Of a stretch of DNA of 64,000 nt, positions 21,521 through 33,529 are shown in pieces. Source of the DNA: Monocercomonoides exilis (Eukaryota; Preaxostyla; Oxymonadida; Polymastigidae); assembly GCA_001643675.2 (NCBI GenBank), contig LSRY02000060.1:304501-368500 (forward strand). The letters run 5' to 3'. A model generated the notes under the pieces. That model was given only the letters and a program-made list of their open reading frames with translations. It searched no databases and had not been told where the DNA came from. Both the position numbers and the translations under genes were made by a program. Every line of letters begins with the position of its first letter. Positions within the stretch are counted from its first letter, which is position 1.

Positions 21521-21789
21521 TATAAATTAAAAAATTAAATAGTTGAAGATGAAGAAAAAGAAAGAAAAAAAGAAAGAAAAAAAAAAAAGGATGAAAGAAG
21601 ATTTTTTTCGAGCAGTTTTATTCGCAAATATGTACATATCAGAAGCAAGAACGCAAGGCATAGGAAACTGCAATTAAAGAAACTGGCCAAATGAAAACAT
21701 AAAGCGGTGCTCGAAAATGTAAAAAAAATAATCAGACGCTTGTGTTTTTCGAACAAAAATAAAAAAAATAAAAAACAAATTAAAGGCAA

Positions 21790-24700
21790 AAAAATAAAAC
21801 ATGATTCTGCAGAACATGAAAATAAATCAGTTCATTCGAATGCCTCAACGGCTTCATCGAAAGTATTTCTTGTCTTCAAGCAACTCGCACCATTTGATAT
21901 TTGAACGGTTTGCCTCCCGCCATCCTGGCAGTTCTGCTCCAGCAAATCTTCCCTGCTTTGCAGCCTTTGTCCGTCAATCCATCTGCATCCTTCGGCATGA
22001 AATCATCTATCACACGCTCCGAGCAGCTGCGCTTCAATCCAACGGATCCTGTGCGAGGGGCCATTGCCCTTCCGTTTTTGGCGCCAATTCAGGTGTCACA
22101 TCCCTCCCTTTTGCATGTTCAACCCAATTCACAGCTGCTGCTCCTTTGCCCCTCTGCCCCTCTGCCCCTCTGCCCGCTTCCATTCTGCTTCCCCTCACGC
22201 TTGAGCATTTTTAAATGTTATGTCGGTTGTTTGCTGCCAACATCAACTTTTTTTTCCTTTCTTTCTATTTTTGCAAATAATTAATCAGATCAAATCTGGC
22301 TAAAAATTTTGATATGGGCGCTTATTTTGATCCTGAAATAAACTGCTCAGATAACATGCATGTTTGCCTCCCAATTGCTGATTTCTCGTGTGGGCAGATG
22401 AGCACCGAAAATGGAAGCGAAAAATCAAATGACATCGAAAACAATTGCAAAACACTTTGGAACAATGGAAGACTCTGATCAACAATTTGACAGACATAGC
22501 AAGGCGCCCCATTTGAATTTCTCTGAACTTGGAAGCAGACATTGTTTTGATTGGCCAATGAACGTTCGTCTCTTGGCTTTTGAAGATGATTACAGCACTT
22601 GTGCAAGCTTGCATGAGCAACGAGAATACAAGTGAGCGATTTGTATGAACACTTCTGATAACTGTTTGCTCCATTTCAATGAAAATTCCTTGAATGAACA
22701 AACAAATTTTGTTTTTGGACTGTCTTTCCTTCAATTAAAAATAGAAAACCAGAAAAATTAAAGAAAGATGCTTTGCCTTTGTTGCAGGGAACAACAATTC
22801 AGCCCCGAATTCTGTTTTTGCAAAAAGGCAATGGTGAAAACAAGGTCTGACTCGAGAAATTCTCCAAAATCCTCTGAATTCATCTCTTCAGCACGCATAA
22901 TCCATTCGCAACAACATCTGCATGCCAGTTCAGACTTGTTTTTGTGTTCTCCACCCTTCCTTCTCTCGCTCATCATCCTCTTTTGCCGTCAAGTTCCGCG
23001 CCCACAGATGCCTCTCTTCTGCTTCAACCTCTATCAATTCCATCGAAATTTCTCATGCTTCCCTCTTCATGCTCCGAATTGCTGCGCTCTAGAGGACACT
23101 CTTTCCGAGCTCTGGTGCTGACGAAGAAGGCGATAAAGCGATGGACAAATCAGGCTAAGAAATCAATGGCTTTCAAACGATCATATTTTCTTTGATTTCT
23201 GTCATTGCGTTTTTTTGTCACATTGTTGCTTGTTTCGGGCTGTGAAAGAGGCATCAAGCGTATTAACGATTCCATCGCATGCGCCTCCCTCGGCATCTCA
23301 TCTAATCGCTGCTTCTTCCAGTGACACTGGAAGTACACTCGGCGATGGGCTTCTTGTTGCTCCTCGATCGCTCTCCAGGTGCAGCGCATCAATCGGCCAG
23401 CACGACACGCCGAATAGTGTTACTGAAGACGAAGAAAGCGAGTTCGTCTCAATCATGCTCATCGTCCTTCCTCTCTCCACAACTTTCATCTTCTTCTCTC
23501 CCAGCACTAGCTGTTTTCTTCTTCGCCTCCGCGCCTCCTGCCGAGTATTGTAGTTATCGACGCCACCTGTTTCATGCTCGCCACTACCACTGCCACGCCC
23601 AGGCATGACCCTGACTCGCTCTTCAAACGAATCTCCTTCGTGGCATTCCCGTAATCCTCTGCTCATGCCGATCTCTCTTCTCCTTTATGCGCTATCTGCC
23701 CCTTCTTTTTGTATTTCCTGAAGAACTCTATTCCAATGAAAGCTTCGCTCCCATTTCATCGGAATCTGAGATGTGCTCCTTCTGGAACAAATCACTTTAT
23801 TCAAAATGTTTGTACCTTTCATTCAGGTGCACACAACGATCGAAGGGATGGTTGGCCAACCATCGTCACTCGCAAAAGAAAATAGAATGTACACCAAGTC
23901 TGTCGCAGAGAGATGTTTGCTTATCTGGCTCCATATTCAATCCTCCTTGCCTTGCAGATGCTGAGCAATGAAAAAGGAGAAAGTGAATAGCCACAGCTGT
24001 GAATGCTGCTGGAACACTTTGGCAAATCATCTTTCTGGCGCCAGAATTTGTCATTGGACACAAAATGGGATTGCAGTTGAGCTGTCACTGATTATTGCCT
24101 TCTTTCTTTTCTGCTCCCACATGTCCTGATCGTGACGCTTCAAAATCATTCAGAGATGAAGATCCTCCAGCATTTCTTGCCTCATAATCATTGGGTTCGC
24201 ATCACCTTATCTTCGCGCACAATGGAGTTATCTTGTCGGAATATCCCCTCCTTTATGTGTTCATTTCCCATTACAATTCGCCAACTGAAGACGATAAATC
24301 AACTGATAGATGTCACAACAAACAGAAAATGACTTCTTTGCCAGTGCACCAACGATTGAAATTGCAATTTGAAATCAATAGAGAGAATGATGACAAACCA
24401 GAAATGATTATTGCTCTTCCATTCAAGGCTCATTCTGTTAAAACATCATTTTCTTTTCATCTTTGGATTATATTTTTCTTTTGCTATTTATTTTTAAATA
24501 CAAATTTCCACATCCTTTGTATTTCTTCAATACATTATAAAAGTGCATTTGTATCCATTATCTCCGTTGATGCTGCTCGTTTTTAATATTCACATAAACG
24601 TTATTCGCTAAATATTCACATGTCTGCATAAAGGAAGGATATCTCCTTTTTTTGTGTTAAAAGAGCAATGAATAACAGTTTTTTCTGTCTGATTGACAAT

Positions 24701-25008
24701 AATTAAATGGACTTGATTTGTGGAACAGTCTTCTCAAGCTGATGATGGAGCTCAAAGAGTGCCGAAACATGTTCCATACTCGATCTTGCTCCAATTTCTG
24801 TGTTTCAACGAGCTTTCAAAAATGATACTTCTTCTCTCATTGAAATCAATGCGGGTGTTATGAACATGGCAAAATGCATATTATTTTACTGTTATTTTTG
24901 TTGTTTGAGACACAAATTTTGTTATGGGTTCAGATTATTTCTTAACGCCCTTTAATTGAAAATTTTTTTGATACTAAAATGGGTGTGTTTATTTTGTTTC
25001 ACATTTGA
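21790..25008. other. No confident gene; scattered decayed coding-like fragments
   Basis: Many short overlapping frames on both strands, none above about 145 codons and none with a motif. 22.3-22.7 kb plus strand (EINCSDNMHVCLPIADFSCG, then shifted frames) looks like a worn gene. 23.1-23.7 kb is GC-richer with Ser/Arg-rich frames. 24.6-25.0 kb is an AT-rich upstream region of the GTPase gene with no clear promoter motif. Confidence 0.45.
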
Positions 25009-27363
25009 ATGATGTCTTTCATTGATCAAGTGGTGGGTGAAAAGGGTGAAGGAGGAAAGGTGAAGTTTTCTGATGAAGAGTTGTATTTTATTTTGAATGC
25101 TTTTCACGATGCGTGCGCATACTGTGGATCAGGCAAAAACATGGTGATCGTTCTTGGAAGATGTCATATTGGTAAAAGCACTTTAATCAACAAATTAAGA
25201 GGAATGGAAATGGGAGAGGATAGTTATGGTGACCTGGTTGTGAAATCTGATTTGAAAAAAATAACAAAAATTGGAAGTGGAATAATTGCAAAATCTATTT
25301 GGCCAGAAGCGTATGATTTCGATGAAGAAATCACTTTGTTAGATACCGAAGGATTTCTCGGAGCAGAATTGGAAGTCAAGGAAGAAGTTGTTTATTCACT
25401 GATATTACAGTTTTTCGTGAAACGCGCATCAAAAGTTATGGTTGCGTATCTTTCTCAATATGAAAATTACTATAATTTGACAAATGCATGTGATGATATG
25501 GTGTTCATAAACCAGATATGCAAAAACAAGGAGTTTCCCATTTTGTTCGTTGCCAACAAATGCAGTGATTTTTGGGTGCATAAAATGAAAATTCAACAGA
25601 AGGATTCATTAGAAATTACAGAAAAGGTTCAAGGAAGTTTGATTGGAAAATTTAATGAACTTGAAGTTGCAACTGTTGAGAAAGTCAAAAAGAAGTTTCC
25701 TGAAGTCAAAGCAGCACAATCCCTCGAACAAATTATTGGAATTCTTCTGCAAAAAGCGAAAGGAGCAACAGATGTGCAAGGAGAGGAAATCAGGAGAAGC
25801 TTGAATCAACTTCAGACACTTCTTGTGTGGAAGAAGGCCCACGCTAATGGCAGACTAATCTACTATGATCCAACACTCGATGGATCTGAGGAACCGATAA
25901 AGAAAATGATCAAAAATTTGGATAATTACAAAAGCCCTTATGATGTCAATCTTGATCGATACACACCATCTTATTATTGGTTTATGGATTCCGCCTCATC
26001 AATGGCAAAAAAATTGAATTGGCTTGTTCTGGCGATGAGAGGGAGGAAACAGATCCCGAACATTCTTCAAAAGACAATTAATGCATGCCTTGAACTGGCG
26101 AAAAGAATCAAAGATTCATATTCAAAGGTGCATGTCAATGTGAAGGAATTGGAGGATATGCTGAGAAGCATCACATTTGAATTTGAAGAATCAATCGTTG
26201 AACGAATGAAAAATGAAAATGAAACAATTGAACGATGCAACACAGATATTATTGAATATATGAGGAAGATCAATGAACTGGATCAGTCAGAATTGGTGAT
26301 TTTAGACTCAATAGAGTTCTTTGAAGATGATAATTATGCTTCGAATGAGGTTTTCATTGAGAGACCAATCAATGTTCCAAATGCAACCTGCTTGTTTATT
26401 CCAGGAAATGAATACACATTCAACGATGAGGAAGAGCAGAAACTTTGTATTGAAGATGGAATATTGAGAGGTGCTTTCAAAGCACCAAAAGCGTTGAGGC
26501 GCATTGGAAACATTATTGGTGCTGTGATGGGATTGGGTATTCCAACATCATTTTCCAATGAATCGAGTGTCTGTGAAGGAAAAATTGAGATTCGTGCTCC
26601 AATGCGTGACATTCCTTCTAATTATCAGAAGATTCAAGAATATCAGATCAAAGTGAAAGAATGCGAAAACAAAATAAAGGAATGTGAAAGAAACATTGAT
26701 ACGTTCAAAAGAGAATTGGATATGATTCAAAAACGAAACGAAAAAACAGAAGGGGAGAAGAAAGAGAAAGAAAAGGAGAAAAGTGATTTGGAGGAACATA
26801 TAAAGATAATGAAAAATGAGGAAGAGAAATGGATCAGCAGGAGTACAAGATTACAAAACTGTTTAGCTTTTTGCATTGAATGCGACGAACAACACGAGAG
26901 ACATAAAGAATTTTTGACAAGAATGTATCAATTTGCAAAATGCTCAATATCGATAGTGCATGCAGTAAAAGCGAAAAGAGAGAATCTTGAATCGTTATCT
27001 CCATCATCATCTGTGACAACATATTCTTCAGCCACTCCATCATTTCTCAACGCATCTGCCAGTAGAATTGCTGGAATAACATCTTCTTTGATGAAAGGAG
27101 AGGCCAAAGGAGAAGGAAATCAACAGGATTACTTACCTTTGCCTCAGCGTGACGAGAACAAGATGACGCTTGCAAGATTTGCTGTAGCGATGGAGGAAAT
27201 GGAGGCAGTTCCTCAACAACAGACGAACTTTGAACTGAAACGAGATGATGAATACGATCCAGAGCTTGTTTCCAAAGCTGTTAATGAAATTGATATGATT
27301 TGGAAAGACGTGTTTGAATGCAAAGGATTTTTGGAAAAGTTCAAAGAATGCGAAAAAATATAA
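25009..27363 (+). CDS. Large P-loop GTPase with coiled-coil tail
   Basis: Intact 784-codon frame without introns, starting at a tandem ATG ATG (either could be used) and ending in TAA. The G domain is N-terminal: G1 GRCHIGKST at residues 50-58, G3 DTEG at 112-115 within ITLLDTEGFLG, and G4-like NKCSD at 183-187, where the Asp is one position later than canonical NKxD. Residues 200-430 are helical. A short hydrophobic helix (NIIGAVMGLGIPTSF, about 501-515) could contact a membrane. A Lys/Glu coiled coil spans about 540-610, followed by a Ser-rich linker and an acidic helical C-terminus. This is a TRAFAC-type large GTPase with features recalling the GBP/dynamin or AIG1 groups. I cannot assign a named family. 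Likely a host gene acting in membrane remodelling or signalling (inference). Confidence 0.9.
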   Translation: MMSFIDQVVGEKGEGGKVKFSDEELYFILNAFHDACAYCGSGKNMVIVLGRCHIGKSTLINKLRGMEMGEDSYGDLVVKSDLKKITKIGSGIIAKSIWPEAYDFDEEITLLDTEGFLGAELEVKEEVVYSLILQFFVKRASKVMVAYLSQYENYYNLTNACDDMVFINQICKNKEFPILFVANKCSDFWVHKMKIQQKDSLEITEKVQGSLIGKFNELEVATVEKVKKKFPEVKAAQSLEQIIGILLQKAKGATDVQGEEIRRSLNQLQTLLVWKKAHANGRLIYYDPTLDGSEEPIKKMIKNLDNYKSPYDVNLDRYTPSYYWFMDSASSMAKKLNWLVLAMRGRKQIPNILQKTINACLELAKRIKDSYSKVHVNVKELEDMLRSITFEFEESIVERMKNENETIERCNTDIIEYMRKINELDQSELVILDSIEFFEDDNYASNEVFIERPINVPNATCLFIPGNEYTFNDEEEQKLCIEDGILRGAFKAPKALRRIGNIIGAVMGLGIPTSFSNESSVCEGKIEIRAPMRDIPSNYQKIQEYQIKVKECENKIKECERNIDTFKRELDMIQKRNEKTEGEKKEKEKEKSDLEEHIKIMKNEEEKWISRSTRLQNCLAFCIECDEQHERHKEFLTRMYQFAKCSISIVHAVKAKRENLESLSPSSSVTTYSSATPSFLNASASRIAGITSSLMKGEAKGEGNQQDYLPLPQRDENKMTLARFAVAMEEMEAVPQQQTNFELKRDDEYDPELVSKAVNEIDMIWKDVFECKGFLEKFKECEKI

Positions 27364-30185
27364 AAGGAATAGCCATTTTCTATATAACACAATGATTTTC
27401 ATTCTTCTTTTTATTTCTCTTTAAACAAAAAAAAAAAAAAACTAGTGTGATTTTTTTTGATCAAGTTTTACAAATAATATCCAAAAACTTATTAAATTAA
27501 TCAAACAAACTAATCAAAAAGTGAAAAAAAAAGATACTTAAGCTGTTAAACAAAGCTTATAAAAGGGAAAAAATTTTTTAAAGAACTTCAAAAAATGCAA
27601 CAAATTTCTTAAAATTAAATAATTATGCGTAAGATGAAATGAATGTTTAATTTCTTTGTCTTAAAGGCAAAAATCAAGTTTTCCATGCAGCTATGCAGCT
27701 TCACTGATTCAGAAACTGAGATTGTGTTGTACAGGAAACTACAATCAATGGGAACAACTGGTTCAATTTTGTCATTTCTCTTTTTATTCTTTATGTCAAA
27801 TGCAGTTAAAGTTTGCTTCTCAATCCACCATATCTCTTTCTTTTATTTCTACTCAACATTTCTAAATTCTCTTTTCGAAAATGCTGCTAATGTTATCTTC
27901 ATCCACATCCAACGCTTTCCCATCGTTTTTCTCGCAACAAAACACAAAACTTCAAAAATTCCTGCAAACCTCCTCTTGAAACGCATTTTCCTTTTCACAA
28001 AGTTCTGCCAGTTCTTTGTGATCTAGGTGGTGAGCGAAGGAGGAAGAAGAGGAAGAGATAGAAGAATAAGTGTCTTGTGTTAACGAATCCCTTGTCGTTT
28101 TTGAAAAGGAGCCCTTGTTCGCCTTCATGCAAAACAGCACCTAAAAAATCAACTCGGTTGTTGGACATGGCAGAACAAATGTATCCTTGTAGTATTTCGA
28201 TAAGTTTATATTTCTCAGCTGATATTTCTCAAACATGTGGAGGATGAGGATTGGGTACTTAACATTAAGGTAATGTGTTGTGTGATGGAGCATCTGAAGA
28301 GGGAGAAGAATTCAGAGAATAGATTATTATGCGCACCAATGAGTCGACGAATTTTCTCTCGTGAAAGACAAAACTCATTGTGCGGAATAAATTCTACTCA
28401 AAAAGAAGGCACTTCTTTCTCTGGAAATTGCATGAGAGATGAAATGGTGATGAATGGAAGCAAAATTGAAGTGGAAATTCAATCGAAAACCGGAAAGGAG
28501 GAGCATTAAAAACAACGATAAAAGAAGGAGAAGGGATTTTTCTGGATTGAAGTTTTGATGCAGAAGAAATTCAGCTCTCTTTGATATTGTTTTCTGGATG
28601 CTCAGCAACAGTTGGGAAGAACATGTTTGTGACGAGCGAAAATACTGAGAATGTTGTGAATGCGGAGCGTTTTGCATTTGATTTGACAGAGAAAAGCTAT
28701 TTCTAGTTCAAATAAGACAAAACGATGATCTTTTCAACGGCTGAAGAAGAAAAATCCATTGATAAAACAAACTCATTTGCTCTTCCACATCCGTTCCGCT
28801 GTTCTTCAGAGCTTTCTTTTTTTTCTTCCTCTTTTCCTCATAATCATTATCAGGCTACGTTGCGTCTTTTGACAAGCGCTAATTCAGTTTCTGCTCTCAG
28901 CTGAGATTCCTTACCATTTTCCATATCTTCTCGAAGATTCATGAACTTATTGTTTTTTCGACTTTCCTATATCTTCTGTATTTTTCTCTTCTACAAACAC
29001 TGCCATCATATCACAAAAGCAACTAAATAATCTCCCATCAAAAGCTCGGATCTTTTCCACTTTTCTGTATCTCCACAACCTTATCCATGCTTGCTTCCAT
29101 TAACACCCCTGTTGACTCTCTTCCTTTTCTTCCTTTTTTGCTTCCCTTTCATTTGATTCTCTCGTCGTCACTCTCATCTCTCCCTATGGCAACTACATCT
29201 TTCACTAAACAAGCTACTCATTTTTATGCACAAAACTGTTTTCCTTCCGATTTTCTTCAAATCTTCCCCATTTTCTATCTCTTTTGCTTTCGGCAGCATC
29301 AGCAGCAATTAAACAATGGCATGCACAGCTCTTCCCTCCCTTGAAAGTGAGACTCATTCTGAACACTTTATCTTTTCCCTTCTGATCCCACTGCTCTCTC
29401 TCATACTCTCTCTCAGAGTCGTTTGGAAGCGCTTCATCGAAGCTTTCTGAGAAATCTATAAGTTCTTTTTAATTTGTTGTTTTGTGAGCGCTGTATATGA
29501 GCAAGAGTTTAGATTGTGGAATAAGTTGCGGCTTGGGAGAAGAAGAAGAGGAAGGGAATGAAGGAGAAGGAGCAAATGGTTGAGGAATTGATTATTCCCT
29601 CTTTCAAATACGTTTCTGAAAGAAGAAAATTATTCTTGTTGTTGAGGAGCGCGCTCAGTGACTCAGATATGGCAGTTCTTCTCTTCTCATTGGACAATAT
29701 TCCGCTGTGGCTGTTTTGCGCTGCCTTCTGCTGAAGTGGAGAAGCTGCGTGCGTTCTTCCGGCAGTAGGTGAAACATAAAATGGTGGGATCGGTTTGGCA
29801 TAAAATTAGTTCTGAGATAATCGATGGAGTCAGTTGCGAAGGTGAGTACAGGAAAGAACGCAGTCGAGACAAAGTGGTCGAATGTCCTTGTGTGCAAGGA
29901 GAAGACGGACATGAACACCAATCTTCTTCTTCTTCTTTTTCATCTCTTTCGTAACACTCTTCTTTTCTTCATCCTCTTCATCATCATCCTCCTCAATATC
30001 TTCTCCTGTTCTTCTTTATCTCAACAGCTGCATTCAGATTAAGCAAAGCACCAGCAGCTCCCATTTTCGCTATGTCAGTTGCCGTTGGAGACGCCAGGAC
30101 GCCAACAAGATTCGACCCAACACCCCAGCTCAGTAAACGACGCAGCAGCTCCTATTTCGTTACTGTTGGTTCCTTGTTCGCTTCA
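27364..30185. other. Low-complexity intergenic stretch, no confident gene
   Basis: AT-rich just after the GTPase (27.36-27.65 kb), likely its 3' untranslated region. Further on there are only short frames, for example a 62-codon minus frame at 27952-28140 and a 90-codon plus frame at 28237-28509, without motifs. 28.7-29.4 kb is pyrimidine-rich. 29.9-30.1 kb is a TTC/TCA microsatellite. Confidence 0.5.
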
Positions 30186-30725
30186 TTATCCTTCTCGTTT
30201 CTCTTCTCCTTCTCCTTCTTCATCCAGCCCTCTTCCTTCAGTAAGCGCCTCGATGATTTCCGACGAGTTGTTCCGCACAATCGCCTGTGGCGAGTACATC
30301 AGCTCGGCCAGCTCGTTAAACAGCGCTTTGTCGAGAGAGCTGGCAAACAGCTTGAACGACTTGCTGGTAAGCGAGAGAAGGATGGAAGAAGCCTTGTCGA
30401 TGTATTCAGCGCAACGCGAGTACAGCAAGCGGAGGATGAGCTGGAGAATCCGGTGGCGCAGGAACACTGAGTGGAACTTGGCACCGTTGGTGATGAACTT
30501 GTTGGTCACACAAAGAGAAGAAGAGACAAGAGGATACAAGCGAAAACTGGATGTGAATATAATTGTGTGTTTGTGAATAATTAAATGTATAAGCGAAAAA
30601 GTGGGTAAAAAGAAGAAAGAAAGAAAAACTTGTGAACAAAATCTCAATAAATATTTTCTGACAAACCCTATGAAACTGATCAATTGCTTTGCAACATCGT
30701 CATTCAGCAAATAACCTTTATTCAC
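30186..30725 (-). CDS. Hypothetical helical protein (179 aa)
   Basis: Open minus-strand frame starting MNKGYLLNDDVAKQL. The first 20 codons and the C-terminal half (from TNKFITNGAKFHSVFLRHR on) look like amphipathic helices. The middle (about 30500-30650) is pyrimidine-rich and hydrophobic, and could be an unspliced intron (it begins near a GTTTGT donor). The tail is acidic (DEEGEGEEKREG). No family recognised; helical-repeat proteins are a guess. The plus strand is also partly open, with a less convincing product. Confidence 0.35.
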   Translation of the reverse strand: MNKGYLLNDDVAKQLISFIGFVRKYLLRFCSQVFLSFFFLPTFSLIHLIIHKHTIIFTSSFRLYPLVSSSLCVTNKFITNGAKFHSVFLRHRILQLILRLLYSRCAEYIDKASSILLSLTSKSFKLFASSLDKALFNELAELMYSPQAIVRNNSSEIIEALTEGRGLDEEGEGEEKREG

Positions 30726-30875
30726 TTAGCAAGACAATTGAAAAATCACTGCTATTAGTCCACCATCATAACTATTCATCATTTGAGGGTGAACAAAAAA
30801 TTTAAATAAAGATAAATAGTTGAAAAGCAAAATACAGATAAAAAAAAATAATTGAAACCATTAATCAAATATTTT

Positions 30876-32447
30876 TTATTTTACAGAAAAATTCAAAATT
30901 TCCATACAATTCTGGTTCGCCATGTGGGTCATTGCGTTTAGACCCCTCAGCTTGAAGATGTCGTCGAAGCCGCAGACCATTAACTGTTCAACAGGAAACG
31001 CACAGTGCAGCGAAGGTGGAACGTCCATCGACAGAAAAGCGCTACAAACGACACTGGAACACAGTTCAATCACATTCTGCCACTTCACTTTGAACGAACG
31101 CTCTAAGCTGTGCTTGATGGATGGCAGTGTTGGGGAGGGAGAGGAGGAGGAGAAAGAAGAAGAAGAAGAAGATGATGATGATGATGATTTGTTAGTGGAT
31201 GCAATCGGCGAGAAAGTGATTGCGTTTCGATAAGTTGCTGCTGATTATATCTTGGATTTTTGATTTCTGGCTGATAAGCCGAGCAAAGCGTGATTTCAAT
31301 TGACACGGGCTTATTCTTCCTTTTATCCCATTCTATTTTTTCTTTAGCTCCTCTTTCTTTCTGAGCCTTTCTAATATCTCTGCCAAATCCATATTCTTCT
31401 TCCTCCTTTTCATTTTTCTCATTATCGATGCATTTATCTGTCAGATACAACAATCCCTTTTCATCTTTATCACTCACAAACTCATTTGCACTCCTCTTCT
31501 CATCCTTCTTCTACTCCTTCTCCTTCTCCTTTTCACCACCCAGCAGAATCTCCTGGCTAGCCACATGCGCTGCATAGTTCAGAAGGATGCTCTGTGGCTC
31601 AAACACATCCCTCGTGTCTGAAACGCTCCTTCTCGCTAACACACCTGCATTGCCCAATCTGCTCTTCCCGAGAATCGCACGAGGGATGCGCAATAAGAAG
31701 GAGGAAATAGAAGAACAAGGAGAGGAAGAGGAGGAGCTTGGGTGAGTTGTGCCAAGAGATTTCTGTGTGAGTGAAGAGGAGTCTGTGACAGGAGATGAAG
31801 GAGTGAATGGCTTTGGCGGAGTACCAATAAGAACAGAATGGGCAGACAATTGTGCGTGTGGCAAGGGAGAAAAAGGAGCAGCAAATTTCTCAGAGGCTGT
31901 GACGTTTTGAGTGAACAGTGGGAAGATGAGAGTGTGCCGACGAGTGAGTAAAACGTCTGCTGATGTTCATCCATCATCGCTTCCTTCTTCTCTTCCCCAA
32001 TCCCTCTCCTCCTTTCTGTTGTTGACTGCGCTAGCCTTGTGTTGAAAGCGTCAATTTGCGATGTGCAAAACTCGTTTTTCTTCTTCGTCTTCTTCTTCGC
32101 TTTTGGCTCTTCCTGCTTTCTTCCTTTCCTCTGCTCTGCGCTCAATTTGCTTCCGAAATCCGCCTTCTTTGCCTCTTCCATTTTAACATGCAGTGCTTTC
32201 TCTTCGCTTCTTGTCGATGTCATAAAGCGAGCAGATGAATGCAATGTGCCTCGAAGCTCCTTCCCTCTTCCACCGCCATTTCTCATGCGATGCCCATTCA
32301 GTCCATTCAGCGCAGCTTGCGCACCAAATCTATTCGAAGCTCCAAAATATTGCAGGGTGTGTGCTGCAGAAGAGAAGAGAAGTTCAAATGCACGTCCAGC
32401 AATCCTAAAGAAGGCATCTACAGCGATGATGTTGTTGAAGATAGCCT
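30876..32447 (-). pseudogene. Disrupted hypothetical gene with frameshifts at repeats
   Basis: Minus-strand frames join into one product. It starts with a helical region after a possible splice acceptor near 32447 (VDAFFRIAGRAFELLFSS). A Lys/Glu-rich stretch (KKADFGSKLSAEQRKGRK) follows to about 31.95 kb. Then comes a shifted frame with TPPKPFTPSSPVTDSSS, followed by DKGLLYLTDKCIDNE-like sequence after an in-frame TAG near 31511. A last shift at the TCA/TCT microsatellite (31150-31200) leads to a helical C-terminus (KWQNVIELCSSVVCSAF). Shifts falling at simple repeats suggest slippage or sequencing error as well as decay. Function unknown. Confidence 0.4.
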
Positions 32448-33529
32448 AACCAAATGAGATAATTTTTTGTATGGATTATTCAGTTATTGATTGAAAATCT
32501 TGCTCACATTCGAATGTTGCGGATCTGATCCAATATGAAGAGAGAGGACACGTCAAAGAAGAAGAAGAATGTGATGAAGAAGCAGGAAAAGAAGGAGAAG
32601 AGGAAGAGGACAAAGAGGAAGAGAATGAAGCCTTCTCATGAGACAGTTCAGGAAATGCATCAGAATGCAACGATGGCTGTACTTCTCTTTTCAAATCGCG
32701 TTGCGTTCTTGCATGCCTTCTCTCTCTGCCTGCACAGCTGCCTGAATGCATTCCATTCCTCTTGCAAAAACTGCCTTTGCTGGTGTCTGCACAACTGTCT
32801 GTCTCTTTGAAAATATATTTTGGCTGTCCTGCTCCTTTCTGATCTCTCTCCCAATCGCAGCAATGGTTGGCCTGATGACAACAGGATGCAAATGTTTTCA
32901 ATTGTTCCATTAACTTTTTCTTCCACTGCTCAATGACGTGAAAACTGCTGTATCATCAGAAGAATGAGAAGAATAACAAGTCAACGAAGAAGAAGATGAA
33001 ATATCCGATTAATTGTGATGTGCACAATAAAAATGTGTTGTATCAGAGGAAATGGAAGATAACATTAATAATTCCTCTTCGCTTTCACCTTCTCTCTCCT
33101 TCCTCTTTCTCTCCCCCTTCTTCATCTTATCTCCATCTTTATTTCCATCACTTCCCTTCTCTCTGTACGCACGCCTACTCCAAAACCCCTCTTCCATCAG
33201 CGCTTCTGTCTCTTCGCTCTGTACAACCCACTCCTCACACAGCTTCCTGCTTTCCACATGATACTTCGGTGAGGCCTCTGCTTCCACTTCGTTCAAAAAT
33301 GTCATTCAAACAGACAATACAATACGATCACATTGGCACTCCCCTCCCCTTCTTCTTCAATTTTCCCCTTTCCCAACACTCTTTCGTGCACTGCTGTCAC
33401 AACATCTCTTCTTCTCGCTCTTCTCTGGAATCTTCATTACAATCAGCCTTCCCATTGCCTCCTCTTCATCTCTCTTCCATCTTCCTTATCATCATCTCCT
33501 CGATATGCTCTTTTCGGTTGTTTCATCGC
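32448..33529. other. No confident gene
   Basis: Short overlapping frames. A minus-strand helical stretch near 32.7-32.9 kb (ECIQAAVQAEREGMQERN) may be an upstream exon of the preceding gene. 33.05-33.4 kb is pyrimidine-rich and gives only Ser/Leu/Phe-rich frames. Confidence 0.4.

Noticed and set aside
27700-28140. Minus-strand gene with many TGA/TAA codons rescued as Arg/Gln
   Set aside because: The stop density equals that expected by chance in AT-rich DNA once past the first 60 codons, so there is no real evidence of coding.
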